NCBI RefSeq assembly: GCF_000247695.1
Contig: NW_004624781.1
Coordinates: forward strand, 7,905,786 to 7,969,785
DNA length: 64,000 nt
Source: Heterocephalus glaber
Lineage: Eukaryota > Chordata > Mammalia > Rodentia > Bathyergidae
Direction of reading: 5' to 3'
The position numbers were made by a program, and so were the translations under genes. Positions 51,901 to 63,696 of the stretch are shown one piece after another. Positions within the stretch are counted from its first letter, which is position 1. Every line of letters begins with the position of its first letter. The notes under the pieces are model-generated. The model ran no database searches, had not been told where the DNA came from, and saw only the letters and a program-made list of their open reading frames with translations.

Positions 51901-52547
51901 GCAGGTTGGGAGTTACGCTTTCCCCCTATATCATTACTACTCCTTTCCAAAGCTGGAATCTGGCTGTAACACTGATGAACTCTCAGGAATGCTCTAAGAA
52001 CTTCTTGAAATCCCTGGAAAGGGGAAATTAGATCATCTTTACTCCTGGATGTTTCTCTCTTCTTTCTCTTGGGAAAGAACTGGGATAGATGCAATTTACT
52101 GTGCATTTCCTGTGCTTAGGGTTTGTTCTCTTTTGTATGCCTTTCTTCTATCAGCAAGATAAATCCCTGCAAGGTCCTCTTTCTTGGACACAGAGATTGG
52201 CCTAAACCTTCTAGGCTGCTCCTGTGAACCTGGTGGTAGCATTTTTTGGGCATGTCTCATTGCCAACTGGTTCCAGTTCCTCCCTGCCCCTCTGTTCTCC
52301 TCTCCTTCTCTGCCCCTCTCTTTCTCAGTCTTCAAGGGCAGCTCTTGTGGGAAATGGTTTCCTTTCCTGCTAGGATGCTCAGGTTTCTGGGAGGCCAGAA
52401 GAAGATAAGCTAGTATGCTCTAAATAAGGTCAAGTCCCCAGTTCTGCAGCACTAAGAAATCCAGAAAACAGTAGCTAAGCCATAAGTTAGAAACAGCACT
52501 GTTGCTTTCAAGCAGTATTTCATAGTAAACCTTGATACAAAATATGT

Positions 52548-52590
52548 GAAAAGTGCAAGGTCCTGAGTTCAATGCCCGGTACAAAAAAAA
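52548..52590 (+). repeat. 3' end of an ID SINE
   Basis: aaagtgcaaggtcctgagtt, caatgcccggtac, A tail. Short atgtgaa flanks may be its target duplication. Confidence 0.75.
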
Positions 52591-52599
52591 AAATGTGAA

Positions 52600-55580
52600 G
52601 AGAACAACATTAACTGATCACTAAGAATAACCTGATACACACAGGAAACTGACTACCATATATATCAAAAAAGTAGAGTTCAGGATCTGTCTGTATGAGG
52701 ATGACCTTATTTCATTGTTTAGTTAATTAAAAGAGAGGTTTAGGAGTGGGAAAAATGGAAAAAGTCCACCAATAAATTTCAATCTATTCAGTTTCTTTTT
52801 ACAAAATCATATCTTGGTACTCAACTGCTTTGAAATTCACTGAATTGTACTCAACACATTGTGATGTGAAAATTTTGTCTGATACTTGTTTTTTTGGTAC
52901 TTGACCACAAGACAGAATTTGTTGGTGTTGACTGTCTCGTGCCTTATGATCCTTTTCCAGCCAAAACAATTTGTTAGGTACTTGTCATTTTTGGTACTCT
53001 TTACACCTCCCAGAACCAATTAGCAACCAGTAACAAGATACCACTGTACAGTATTTTGCAACAGAATCTGAAGAGGGATCATAGAGAAGCACAATAGGGT
53101 TTAATTACAGCTTCAGCTCCGCTAATTACCATTTGGCCACATCTATAATCTTTATTAAGCCATAATGCATTATAAGTAGCTCTGTGATATTCATCTAATA
53201 ACCTAGGTGGCTTTACGGGATTTCGTATTTTTCTACTCACTGGAACATAGTTTAATTTATCATTCTCCAGGAGAGAATAAAAATCAGGAAAAGACTAAAA
53301 ATATTTTTCTTATATACCAAAGACAAAAAAGTAGAGATTGTCAGGAGATTGGTAATAACAAGGAAAATAAGGAATAGGAACATAAAATGTTAGGGCCATT
53401 AAATGCCTTAGTAACTACAAGAAGAACACACCTTTGGCCAAAGTGCCACAGTGCATCCAGGGAACTCAGGGGAATGAGGAGGTAAGCAATAAAACAAACA
53501 GGAGCCTTGACAGAGATTTACAGAGAACTGAAAGAGGAAATCTCTGAAGTTCCCCAACAGTTCATGTTCTTTATCTTTCAATGATACTTCTTTCCAATTT
53601 ACCTTTAGATATGAATTTAACAGCACCTATTAAGGATCTGAGTGCTAACAGGCAGGTGACACAGATATAGGAACTGAGAGAATAAAGAAAGGCCAGAGTC
53701 ATTAATCTCCCTACAAGAAGTAATTATACTCTGACTTCAACTGACTCCCACACATGAGAGGCCCTAATGGAGAGAGATCTTCAAAGTTACAAAAGATGTT
53801 AGGGGTAGAAAATGTACTAGAAAAATGTTTGGGACAGACTTTTCTCTTCTTTTTACAAAGTGAATTAATATCTTCACATTTGTAGTAAAAAAAAGCAGAC
53901 AGAAATGAGCTGCACTGATAATGCAGCAGCTCTAAGAAGCTCCCTTTTGCCAAGAATGAAAAGATAATTGGGGTAATGGTTAGATGAATGTTTGGATTTA
54001 TTAAGAATCATCAGATAAGACTGTATAGGAAGCAGAATGTCAACATACACATTAAATAGTTATATTAATAAGATAATATCATTCTTCGACAGTCCCAAAG
54101 GTCCTTCAAGATTTTATAGTCACTCAATATTAATAATATTAAGTGTACAATAGGACAGGATTAAAATAAATGCTTTTGGATTCACAAACATATAAATAAA
54201 ACCAGTTTGTTTCAAATGCTACATACACTTAGACCTTGCCTCTCTTCCTTTAAAAAAGAAAAAGAGGCTTCTGGTCTGCTGCATTGCCAGATTTCACCGA
54301 GGCTGCATTGAAAAAGAATTGAACTGCAATTCTGGTTAATTTCCAAAACATCTTGTAGGACAAGGCAAGAAAGGAAGGAAAAAAAAAAAAAAGATGTCAC
54401 AGTGGCTGCCACCATAGCCAGACTTCAAATAGTTCTTAGAAGCTTCGTATCCTATTATTCACAGCAGAATTACTTTAGCACTTAATTTTAACCAATCAGT
54501 AGCTGGTCAAGGTCAGCACTGAAGGCTGTTTTAGTCTGAATAGAAAATGCAAGTGCAGTGAATGTATAATGTGAAGACTCACCACAGGCAGTTCTCCTGC
54601 AGTGATCCCTACACAGTCTCAGGCTCAGACCCCTACAGACCTCTCTGGTAAAAGAGAAGAAGACAGCAGATCAAACAATCCCAATATTCAAGCCTATCAA
54701 AATTCCCAATGTGTGGGAATGGATAAGTTACGCTTCAAATCTAACAAAGAAAAAGAATCTCACAGGCAAAAATCAATGCATAACAAAGCACATGGCAGTG
54801 TCCATTGCTGTGGTGAAGGCATTTGCTGAATGAAGCACCTCCTTTGCTCTTCTCACTCTAAGATCATTTGACTGCCTGAAATTCACAACATTTGCTTTCA
54901 GCAAAGCTTTTATCTTTGCAGCTCCTAAGTGATGTCAGGGACCTAAGCACCACCTTTAAAGCTCACTGGTATTTCACCCCACAGAAGCTGGTGATCACTC
55001 TCATTCCTGTATTGTTGCAAGGGAAGCACTAGGATTTGCTTCCCAAAAACAAAGACCTTGAGAAAAATTTGTTCTTTGGCTGTAACCACTTCCTCTCCTA
55101 AACACATCCCTTTCACCTCCCTTTCATGTAACTCATTTTCTACAGTGTCAGTGTTGGAGTGTATTATCTCCATTCTTTCATCCCTCAGGATAGAAATATA
55201 AGAAGCAAAAAATAATAAAAATAAAAAGTAATCCACAAACATTTTAAATAAATAAGGTGAATAAAACAATTCAGAATCACAAGTGTCAGAAGAAAAAAAT
55301 CCCAATGATTCCCACGCCAGCCGGCAAAGCCAATTTAACCATACCAGGCTGAAGCAAACTGTTCTAAAGAACCAGAGCATCACTCACATTCATGAAATCT
55401 AAATCAAACCCCCACAAACTACGTCTTGGTCTGCTACAGCTGAGAAAGGAGAAAATGACGTGATTCCTCCTGCTTTCAAACTTCTCAGTCTTGGAGTCAG
55501 AGGTGTTCACTGGGCTCTTGCTGTGTGACAACCAGAACCTCTGACAGGAGGAAGGACATAGCACGAGGACTCTGGACCTC
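52600..55580. other. SINE-free intron 2 segment
   Basis: About 3 kb without B1 or ID. The open frames present (largest 146 codons, minus strand, 54943-55383) are AT-rich, have no family resemblance and lack splice context. Candidate conserved or regulatory DNA by repeat exclusion only. Confidence 0.4.
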
Positions 55581-55587
55581 CCAAACT

Positions 55588-55858
55588 TACTGGCGATTGA
55601 AGCCAGGGCCTGCACATCATCAGCTATATCCTCAGCCCTATATTTTGAGACAGGATCTCACTAAATTACCTAAGGTGGGCTTGACTCATGATTCTCCAGC
55701 CTCGGCCTTCCAGAGTCCTGGGATTACGGGCAGGGTCTTGCCATGTAGTTGAGGCAGGTCTTGAATTCCCTGTGAAGCCCAGGCTAACCTCCATCTTGCG
55801 ATCCTCCCGCATCAACTTCCGGAATGCTGGGACTGCCAATGTGTGCCACTACCCCTGG
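55588..55858 (-). repeat. dID and B1 SINEs
   Basis: 55588-55637 (ggcgattgaagccagggcct ... atcagctatatcctcagccc), 55640-55730 reverse B1 and 55731-55858 reverse B1 (gggtcttgccatgtagttga ... gtgtgccactacccctggct). Confidence 0.7.
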
Positions 55859-56007
55859 CTGAGAAGTCTTTTATGAATTAACATGTGATACTTTCCCCAA
55901 TATACTCTAATGAAAAAAACAGAATGTAGCAGTGTGAGCAATATACTGTAATGTGTTTGTGTAAAACAGGCTAACAGAAGAACTCCTCTGTAGGTGGGTA
56001 AAACTGT

Positions 56008-56021
56008 GTGTGTGTGTGTGT
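56008..56021. repeat. (TG)n microsatellite
   Basis: Seven to eight TG units within unique sequence. Confidence 0.8.
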
Positions 56022-56159
56022 AAAATACCTCTAGGGACACAATATTTATTGCTTCTGGTAGTGTGAGCAGATGACTGGAACATGGCAGTAGGGAGCTGAG
56101 ATTTCAGACTTTTATGCTTCACAGCATGTGAATGTGTCTTTTTTCACACTCATCCCCAT

Positions 56160-56840
56160 TAAATTGCTCTAAAGTTGTTACTAGAGTCTGTAATTCTCTT
56201 GTTTAATGTATATTACTTTTATTGAGTTACACTTTGTATAGCATTCCATTTATGTGAAAAGTACAATTTAGTGGGTTTTAGTGAATGCACAGAGTTGTAT
56301 AGCTATTGTAACAGTCAATTTTGTGATATTTTCAACACCTCATTTGGGGTCACTTCGCATTTTTTCCAAGTTCCACTGGCAACTACTAATGTATTTTCTG
56401 TGTCTGTGAAATTGCCTATTCTGGATATTCCATATGAATGGAATCATTCAATAGGTGGTCTTTTGTGATCCACTTCACGCACTCTGTAATGTTTTTGTGG
56501 TGCTGGTGTTTGAACCCAGAGCCTTGGACATGCTGGGCAAGTGCTCTGCCACAAAGCTACATTCCTAACCACAATTTTTTTGAGATTCATCCATGTTGTA
56601 TGTGTATCAGTACTTTTGTCCCTTGTATTGCTCAGAAATCACTGTATGGATACTACATATTTATCCATTTTGGCCTTGATGAATAATGCTTCTATGAACA
56701 TTCTGTACAAGTTATTGTGTGGACATGCAATCCTATCTCTTGGGCATAGAAACAGGAACGGATCTGTTGGGTCATATGCTAACTCTGTATATGTGAGTCC
56801 ACACTGTATACTCAACTCACACAATGGAATCATCTAATGA
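56160..56840 (-). mobile_element. L1 LINE 3' remnant
   Basis: The minus-strand L1 3' region is recognisable by aagtacaatttagtgggttt, tggaatcattcaataggtgg, tgagattcatccatgttgta and ttctatgaacattctgtaca. An ID-type SINE interrupts it at 56497-56572. Confidence 0.72.
56497..56572 (-). repeat. ID-type SINE in the L1
   Basis: Reverse: tggtgctggtgtttgaaccc ... gccacaaagctacattccta. Confidence 0.75.
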
Positions 56841-56932
56841 CATTTCTCTGAACATATTCCTCCCTTAAGTGACAGGTAACTATGGTTTTCTGATTTGTCT
56901 AACAGCCTGGAAGGTGGAAAACAGCACAGTGG

Positions 56933-57198
56933 GGCCGGGGATGTGGCTCAGTGGCACAGTGCCTGCCTGGCAAGTGTGAGGCCGTGAGTTTGATTGCCTG
57001 TACCAAAAAAGATAAAAAAGAAAAAGAAAATAGCACAGTGATTGTGGTCCTGTTTTTGTTCTTTCCCCTATTTCTTTCACATCCTGTGTACACTCACCAT
57101 GAATAAATTATTATTATTATTTTTTTGTTACCAGGGATGGGACTCAAGGCCTTGTGCTTGCCAGGCAAGTGTAGTACTGCTGAGCTATATTCCCAGTG
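56933..57198. repeat. Inverted pair of ID SINEs
   Basis: Plus ID 56933-57014 (gccggggatgtggctcagtg ... gattgcctgtacc, A-rich tail) and minus ID 57118-57198 (tttttgttaccagggatggg ... ctgctgagctatattcccag), about 100 bp apart. Confidence 0.8.
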
Positions 57199-57407
57199 TT
57201 GTGAATAAATTATTTAAACAAACAAACAAAAACATCTGGGTATTGTAAATCCTTTACACTTAAAATTTTGAGAACTTCAAAGAGCTTTTTATTATATACA
57301 TTTTATCTACTGGTATCTTCTACATTAGAAAGTAAAACTAAAAGATACTGATATGTCTTCACAATTTACTTAAAATACCTTAATTTTGATATAACAAAAC
57401 TAAGAGC

Positions 57408-57640
57408 TACAGTGGTGCAGTAGCATGTGAGAGGCCCTAGGTTGGAACCCCAGCACTGCAAATAAATAAAAAGAAAGCCAGCCAGCCAGCCAGGGGTGGT
57501 GGTACATGCCTGTAATCTCAGCATTTGGGAGGCTGAGCCAGAAGGATCTCAAATTTGAAGCCATCCTGGGGTTACACAGCAAGTTTAAGGCTAGCTAGAA
57601 CTACATAGTTGAGACCCCTATTCAAAAAAACCAAAAAAAA
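57408..57640 (+). repeat. ID-like tail and B1 SINE
   Basis: 57408-57470 (tacagtggtgcagtagcatg ... ggaaccccagcactgc) and 57490-57640 B1 (caggggtggtggtacatgcc ... tgagacccctattcaaa). Confidence 0.75.
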
Positions 57641-57659
57641 AAAGAAAAAAAAGAAAGGA

Positions 57660-58070
57660 TCATAGATGCAGAAAAAACCAAAAAGATCAGAGACACAGAG
57701 ATTAGTAGTGGCCAGGGTGGGTTGGTGGTGGTGGTGGTGGTGCTAGAAGGGAAGGGAGTGATCATGAAATGGCAACGCAACAGATTCTTATGGTGATGGA
57801 ACTGTTTTACACACTAACTGGGTGGTGGATACACAAACTTACACATGTGACAAACTGCAGGGGAGTAAACACACATAACTGAGCACAAGTGAAATGGGAG
57901 AAGTGTGACTACATCAATGTCAACATTCCAGTTGCCACAATGTATTACAACTCTGTAAGATGCTAGCTCTGGGGAACACTAGGTAAATGGTTCACAAGAG
58001 TTCACTGTATTAAAAAAAAAAAAAAAAAGAGTTCACTGTATGATTTGTTACTACAGTTATCTAAAATAAG
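57660..58070 (+). mobile_element. L1 LINE 3'UTR remnant with (TGG)n
   Basis: gattagtagtggccagggtg, (tgg)n at about 57721-57742, gatggaactgttttacacac, tggtggatacacaaacttac and aagatgctagctctggggaa follow the L1M 3'UTR order. An A17 tract with ttcactgtat on both sides lies at about 58010-58040. Confidence 0.7.
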
Positions 58071-58527
58071 ATTCAAGAAAAATTGAAAACCCCAAGGAAT
58101 TTTTATTTATGTATGATATATCTATTGATATTTACTACACTGGAATTAAAACAAAACATTTAGTATGTATTAATTTAAAACATTTAAAACTTTTTTTACA
58201 CACATATATCAAACATTTAAAATAAAAATAGATATAGTTTTTCAAAAAACAAGGGAATTTTTTTTTTACATTTTTGCTAATCTTGAGGGTCTGGTTTAAT
58301 AGAAGGTAACAGGATTTTCAAATCTGCTTCTGCATTCAATCTGTTGGTAAAATACTTCAGTTGAAGTATATAAAGATAATTGTCTTACTTCAGTAATGTA
58401 TATTTATTACACATACATACACAATAATGTAAGATACATACACATGCATATATATGAATATAGAATATACACAAGATGATAAAAAATACAGTGAATGTTT
58501 AAATATTAAAATTTTATTACAGTAAAA

Positions 58528-58618
58528 GGCAAGTTGCCCACTTGAAATTGTAATCTTCTAGCTTCAGTCTTCCAAGTAGCTGGGATTACAGGCATGTAGG
58601 ACCACTATGCTGGGCCTT
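58528..58618 (-). repeat. B1 SINE fragment
   Basis: Reverse B1 half: aagttgcccacttgaaattg ... ggattacaggcatgtaggac. Confidence 0.65.
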
Positions 58619-58956
58619 AAAACTGCTGCTGCAGTAGCAGAGCAGAGCAAAGCAAATGTCAATGTGAGTAAAAAAGGCAGAACATCTTAGTTTTATTAGA
58701 ACAATGGTTTTAAAACCTCAGAACCACTAAAAAAGTTTCAGGAATACAGAAGGTCTTAGGATCATATTTTGAGAATCAATCTAATTTCATAATCTGGGTT
58801 TAGGGAAGCATATTCTCATCAGATTCCTAAAGAGAACTGGGATTCTGATAGGAAGTACGTAGAGGGACATTGCCTGTATACCACAATAGGGCAGTCTGGA
58901 AGGAAAGGTAAGGAAAAACCGACAAGAAAGCACAAAAAATTATTTTTTTTCTTTCT

Positions 58957-59265
58957 GTAATTTTTTTGAGACAAGGTCTCACTATATGGTTCAGGCTGGC
59001 CTTGAACTCACAGGATTCTCCTGCCTCAGCTTCCCAAGTGCTGGTATTACAGGTAGAGGCTATCACATCCAACAAGCATGGATAATTATTAACAAGAGTG
59101 AAATAGGAGCCAAGCACAGAAATGCACACTGTAATCTCAGAACCCTGGGAGGCTGAGGCAGGATATCTCCATTTAAAAAAAGGAAGAGCATGGATATAGC
59201 TTAGTATAAAGGCCCTAGGCTCAATGCCCAGTACCACCATCACCATCACCACAAAAGAAAAAAAA
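58957..59265. repeat. B1 (-) and B1-dID (+)
   Basis: 58957-59075 reverse B1 (tttgagacaaggtctcacta). 59108-59265 B1-dID (gagccaagcacagaaatgca ... tatagcttagtataaaggcc) ending in a (cat/cac)n tract. Confidence 0.75.
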
Positions 59266-59358
59266 AACTGGAGTAGAAAACAGCACTTGGGGATGTTTAC
59301 AAGTTAGGGATTAACACATTTCAGCAACTGAGTAGTATAGATATATTTGAAAAAAACT

Positions 59359-59579
59359 GAGAGCTGGGAGTGGTGGCACACACTTGTAATCCCAACACTC
59401 AAAAAGGGAGGCCGAAGCAGGAAGATTGCCAAGAGTTCAAGGCCAGCCTGCACTACTTACATAGCAAGATCTTATTTCAAAAAAAGCAAAAACAGGGCCG
59501 GGAGGGTTAGCTCAGTGGTTCTGCTGCCTGGCTCACAAGTGCAAGGTACCAAGTTCTATCCCTGGTACCAAAAAAAAAA
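59359..59579 (+). repeat. B1 SINE and ID SINE
   Basis: 59359-59490 B1 (agctgggagtggtggcacac ... gatcttatttcaaaaaaagc) and 59496-59579 ID (ggccgggagggttagctcag ... tctatccctggtacc). Confidence 0.85.
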
Positions 59580-60179
59580 TCCTTAATTATGAGCCAACAC
59601 TTCCTATAGAAGGCTTCCTTGCCATGTCAAAGTGTAGGGATAAAACTCCAAAGTGGTTGATGCATGTTGTACAGTAAGGGTTCACTCCTGATTATGGACA
59701 CCTTAGCACTGTGGGATCAAGCAGGAAGTGGTCATCCATTTAGATGAGAGTTGACGCTCAAGTGTCACCTAAGTGATTCTGTATTCTGGAAGGTTCTAGA
59801 CTATCTATTGATTTGTCTAACTTTCAGTAAGACTCATGGATTTCACAGGAAATAACAGGTGATTCTGACGACAGGTCATTCTAACTAAAGAAAGCACAGG
59901 AAGCCCAGAGTATTTAACCCATTTGTACATTTTATATCATACATATGTACCTAAGAGAATATGCACAAACAAAATCACAGCATCAGAGCATGAAGAGCCT
60001 TAAAGACCATCCAACTAACCTGTCCAAGGTGGAAATGTTTATCTAATAGTAGTCAACTCCTACTTAAACTCCACCCTAACTTCCATGGTGAGTGGAGAAA
60101 ATAACCCTACTTTATTGGTGTGACTGCAAAGAGTGAAATTTTTAGCATATGTCCAATGCCTCTCACAGGACACACACCA

Positions 60180-60300
60180 TTGCCTCTTCTGTTGTTTTTT
60201 TTTTTTTTGGTACTGGGGATCGAACTTGGGTCCTTGCGCTTGCTCAGCAGGCGGCAAAACCACTGAGCTAAATCTCCGGCCCACCATTGCCTCTTCTAAG
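60180..60300 (-). repeat. ID SINE with target duplication
   Basis: Reverse ID 60196-60282 (ttggtactggggatcgaact ... ccactgagctaaatctccgg) between two copies of accattgcctcttct. Confidence 0.92.
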
Positions 60301-60419
60301 AGTGAGGACATTCTCATTCTTGAAAGCTCACAGTGAAGTTCATATCCATTAAAATTCCCTGGATCTTTTTCTTTTCAAACTTTTAATCAGCCAGGTTTTC
60401 CAATTTTCTGCACTTTTAT

Positions 60420-60680
60420 AGTTGATTACTTAAAAAAATACACACAGCAGCAAAGGCAATGCAAAGATGTCTCCCCCATCTCTGATGTCCAGTTTCCTTT
60501 CCTAGAAGCAACTGTAACAGATATTTATTTGCTTGTTTGTATGTATCGTGCCTTTATTCCTTTTCTACAAATGACAGCATACTGTATACATTGTTCTGTG
60601 TCTTATTTTTCACATAACAAAAATGCAGGTAACTGTTTCAAACTTCAATGAATGACTGGTTGAAATCTCAGCTCTATTCT
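60420..60680 (-). mobile_element. L1 LINE 3'UTR relic
   Basis: acaaatgacagcatactgta, cattgttctgtgtcttattt and ttcacataacaaaaatgcag resemble the antisense L1M 3'UTR. Short and diverged. Confidence 0.5.
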
Positions 60681-60718
60681 AGAAGCTGGATTATCACAGG
60701 CACATTATACATTTCTTA

Positions 60719-60932
60719 GAGACAGCATTGGGCTGGGGATTTAGCTCAGTGGTTCTGGCGCTGGCCTCACAAGCACAAGGTCCGGAGTTCGATCCTCGGC
60801 ACCGAAAAAAAAAAAAGAGACAGCATCTTGTTCTGTTGTCTAGGCTGGTTCTGAATTCCTAGGCTCAGGTGATTCTCCTGCCTCAGCCTCTTGAGCAGCT
60901 GGGTCTATAGCTCTGCCCTATTGTGTCCAGCT
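60719..60932. repeat. ID SINE (+) inserted at the end of B1 (-)
   Basis: Plus ID 60730-60816 (ggctggggatttagctcagt ... gttcgatcctcggcacc) splits agagacagcat, which is present on both sides. Reverse B1 follows to 60932. Confidence 0.88.
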
Positions 60933-61077
60933 AAGCAATCCTTCTAAGCCTCAGTTTCCTCTTCTGAAAAATAAAAAAAATTAAAGGTACCGATATTTTG
61001 TAAGGCCATTGTAATGGTTAACTGAACATAAAATGCTTAGTATATAGTGCCCAGCTACACATAGTAAAAATTCAATA

Positions 61078-61312
61078 AAGCTGGGCGTGGTGCTGCGGGC
61101 CCATAATTTCAGCTATTACAGGGGCTGAGGCAGAATGAACACAAGTTCAAAGTAGCCTGGGAAACTTAGTGAGACCCTGTTTCAAAACGAAATACAAAAA
61201 CCAAAACAAAACAGAAAAAACAAAACAAATCAGGGAGATCCTGGGAATGTAGCTCAGTGATAGAACACTTGCCTCACAAAAGTGAGGCTCTGAGTTTAAT
61301 TCCAAGTACCAC
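61078..61312 (+). repeat. B1-ID dimer SINE
   Basis: B1 61078-61196 (agctgggcgtggtgctgcgg ... gtgagaccctgtttcaaaac), then ID part 61240-61312 (aatgtagctcagtgatagaa ... gtttaattccaagtacca). Confidence 0.78.
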
Positions 61313-62139
61313 AAAACAACACCAACCAACCAATCCAATAAATGTTAGCCAATAACACTAACAATAACAGTAATAACAATAATGATATCTTGTTAATTTA
61401 ATTCCTTCTTTCCAGTGTCTTGTGGCTGGGAATCTCTATTCACAGCTTGAGCTACCTGCCTGCAGGGTCAATAGAAGTACAGTTCTGACTTTTCATCACG
61501 CCTGCTCTTCTCTCAACTCAACTACAGAATGGGCCCAATATCCCCTAACTACTCGGAATAGGGTCTCCACAGGCTATGGTCTTTCTTCCTTTGGCACCTT
61601 AAGCTAGACAACTAATTAAGTCTGTAGCTGCCACAGGCCACTTTGATACATGAAAGGAGCTTGCCTAAAAATAAAGCCAATTCAGGGTAAAGAAGAATAT
61701 GAAGGTGAACAATGACAATCCCAACGACATTATTTGAGCCTTTGTTTGAGTCTAATAAACTCTAACTCTGGGAACCTACAAATTCCTTGATGGCTTAAAC
61801 TAGTCAGAGCCAGGTTTCTACCTTGTTGAACAAGAATGCAGAAAGGGCAGTCTTGTGGTACACTAGCGCCATCCTGGCTGCCAAACATCTAATAATCCAT
61901 ACTCTTTAAATACGGCTCTTCAGCCAGCTATAAAATCACCCAGCTGTAGCACCATGCAGTCCACATTTCACTGGCCTGTCATCCTGAATATCATAAAAGG
62001 CTTTTTCAAATACCTTGACAAAACCAAAGTACTCTTATCTCCCCAACTAACAACTCTATTGGGGGGAGAAAGGTGGGAGGTGGTTTAGCATGCATTGCAT
62101 TAGAGCTAAATGCAGTTCCTAATAAGCATTCTTTTTTGG

Positions 62140-62720
62140 ATGCCCCTTTTTATCCAGCAATATTAAATATCTACTATGGTCTGGGCACTACACAACAGTA
62201 AGTGATGAACACGTTATGGTCAGTGTCTTTAGGTCAGGCATGGGAAACAAAGGTGAGCAGGTAATAAAAGCAATGTCATAAAAGATGCAAAAGAGATAAG
62301 CACAAAGCAGGCAGAATCACTTGTGTCAACCCAGGAGAGAGGCAGGTGATATTTCAGCTGAATCTTGAGCGGTTAATCCATCAGAAACATAAGGAAAACT
62401 GGTGATCTTAGTCTGAGCAACACCATGCATATGGTGCCATACCAGTTTGCCACAGAATGGGAGGAGGTCGTATGTTGCAGTAAAGAAAGTCACCGTGAGT
62501 GTATGAGTAGGAAAGTGACACGATCCAGCATGTTTTCTCAATGTCTGCTTTGAAAGGAGATTAATTGGAAGGCCAGGACTCCAGTGGGAAACTCACTGGA
62601 ACAGTCCAAGTGAAGCATGGTGCTTACTGGGGCCAAGTCAACAGCAGCTGAAGGGAAGGAAAGGTCCAGGTTAGAGGTGGAATCAGTGAGACTCAGGGAC
62701 TGGGTATCCAGCAGGTCAGA
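62140..62720 (+). mobile_element. L2 LINE remnant
   Basis: ttaaatatctactatggtct, gggcactacacaacagtaag, ggcaggtgatatttcagctg, gaatcttgagcggttaatcc, gtaggaaagtgacacgatcc and actggaacagtccaagtgaa follow L2 3' consensus order for over 500 bp. It is non-coding and ancient. Confidence 0.7.
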
Positions 62721-62774
62721 AAAATCTGAGGGGACTTCAGGGTTTCTGGGACCATTATCTCATGAATCTGCTGG

Positions 62775-62900
62775 AATCAGAACACAAGTTTTTGTTGTTT
62801 TGTTTTTTGGTACCGGGGATCGAACTCGGGACCTTACACTTTCGAGGCAGGCGGCGGAACCACTGAGCTAAATCCTCAGCATCAGAACACAAGTTTTAAG
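62775..62900 (-). repeat. ID SINE with target duplication
   Basis: Reverse ID about 62796-62880 (ttttggtaccggggatcgaa ... ccactgagctaaatcctcag) between two copies of atcagaacacaagtttt. Confidence 0.92.
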
Positions 62901-63247
62901 AAGGTCTCTATTGGAAGCCAGGAGAAAAGTCAGAGTAGATAACCGAAGCCATGAGGTTCCTTGGGTGAGCCGAAGGACAGTGGACAGAGAGAAAGCAAGC
63001 AAGCTGGGGACACCCTGAGGAAGAAAGGACTACAAGGAAGGCTGAAACTCATAATACTCATGATGATGAAAGGAAACTTTAACTTATTGCTTACTGTGTG
63101 TATGCCAAGCACTTCTCAGAGTATTTTACACGTTTCATTTATTCTTTAAAGTGACTTTCTGGGGTAATTACTATTAGTATCTGTTCTTACAGATGAATGT
63201 ACTAAGGGCAGAGGGTTAACTGTCCAAAGTGTGGTCTCCAACTTGGA

Positions 63248-63497
63248 GCTCTTGGGGGTGGTGAGACTGTTAAGTGGTGGGGCCCAGAGAGGTCCTCAGG
63301 TCACTAGTAGCGTCCTTCCAAGGGGCCAGACTGTGGGACTCTAGTCTCTTCTGCTTCTCTCTCTTTTGCTTCCCGATCACTCTGCCATGGGCTTCCCACC
63401 ATGATAACGCTATTCTGCCACAGGCCATAAGCAACACAGTCAACCAACTGATGGTGGACTGAAACTTCCAAAACTATGAGCCAAGATAAACCTTTTA
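63248..63497 (+). mobile_element. MST/MLT-like LTR relic (ERVL-MaLR), 3'-truncated
   Basis: agactgttaagtggtggggc, gaggtcctcaggtcactagt, gactctagtctcttctgctt, cttttgcttcccgatcactc, ctattctgccacaggccata, then actgaaacttccaaaactat-gagccaagataaacc. This matches the MaLR LTR order up to the poly(A) signal, where a B1 takes over. Confidence 0.7.
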
Positions 63498-63690
63498 GCC
63501 AGGAATGGTGGCCCACACCTGTAATCCCAGGACTGTGGGAGGCTGAGGCAGGAGGAATGCAAACTCAACCTCAGTTTAATGAGACCCTGTCTCAAAATAA
63601 GAAAGGGCTGGGGGCTGGGGCTTTAACTCAGTTGTTCCGCCACCTGCCTCACAAACACAATGTCTCGAGTTTGATCCCTGGTTAAAAAAA
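63498..63690 (+). repeat. B1 SINE and ID SINE
   Basis: 63498-63601 B1 (tagccaggaatggtggccca ... gaccctgtctcaaaataaga) and 63605-63690 ID (ggctggggctttaactcagt ... gtttgatccctggtt, A-run). Confidence 0.82.
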
Positions 63691-63696
63691 AAAAAA

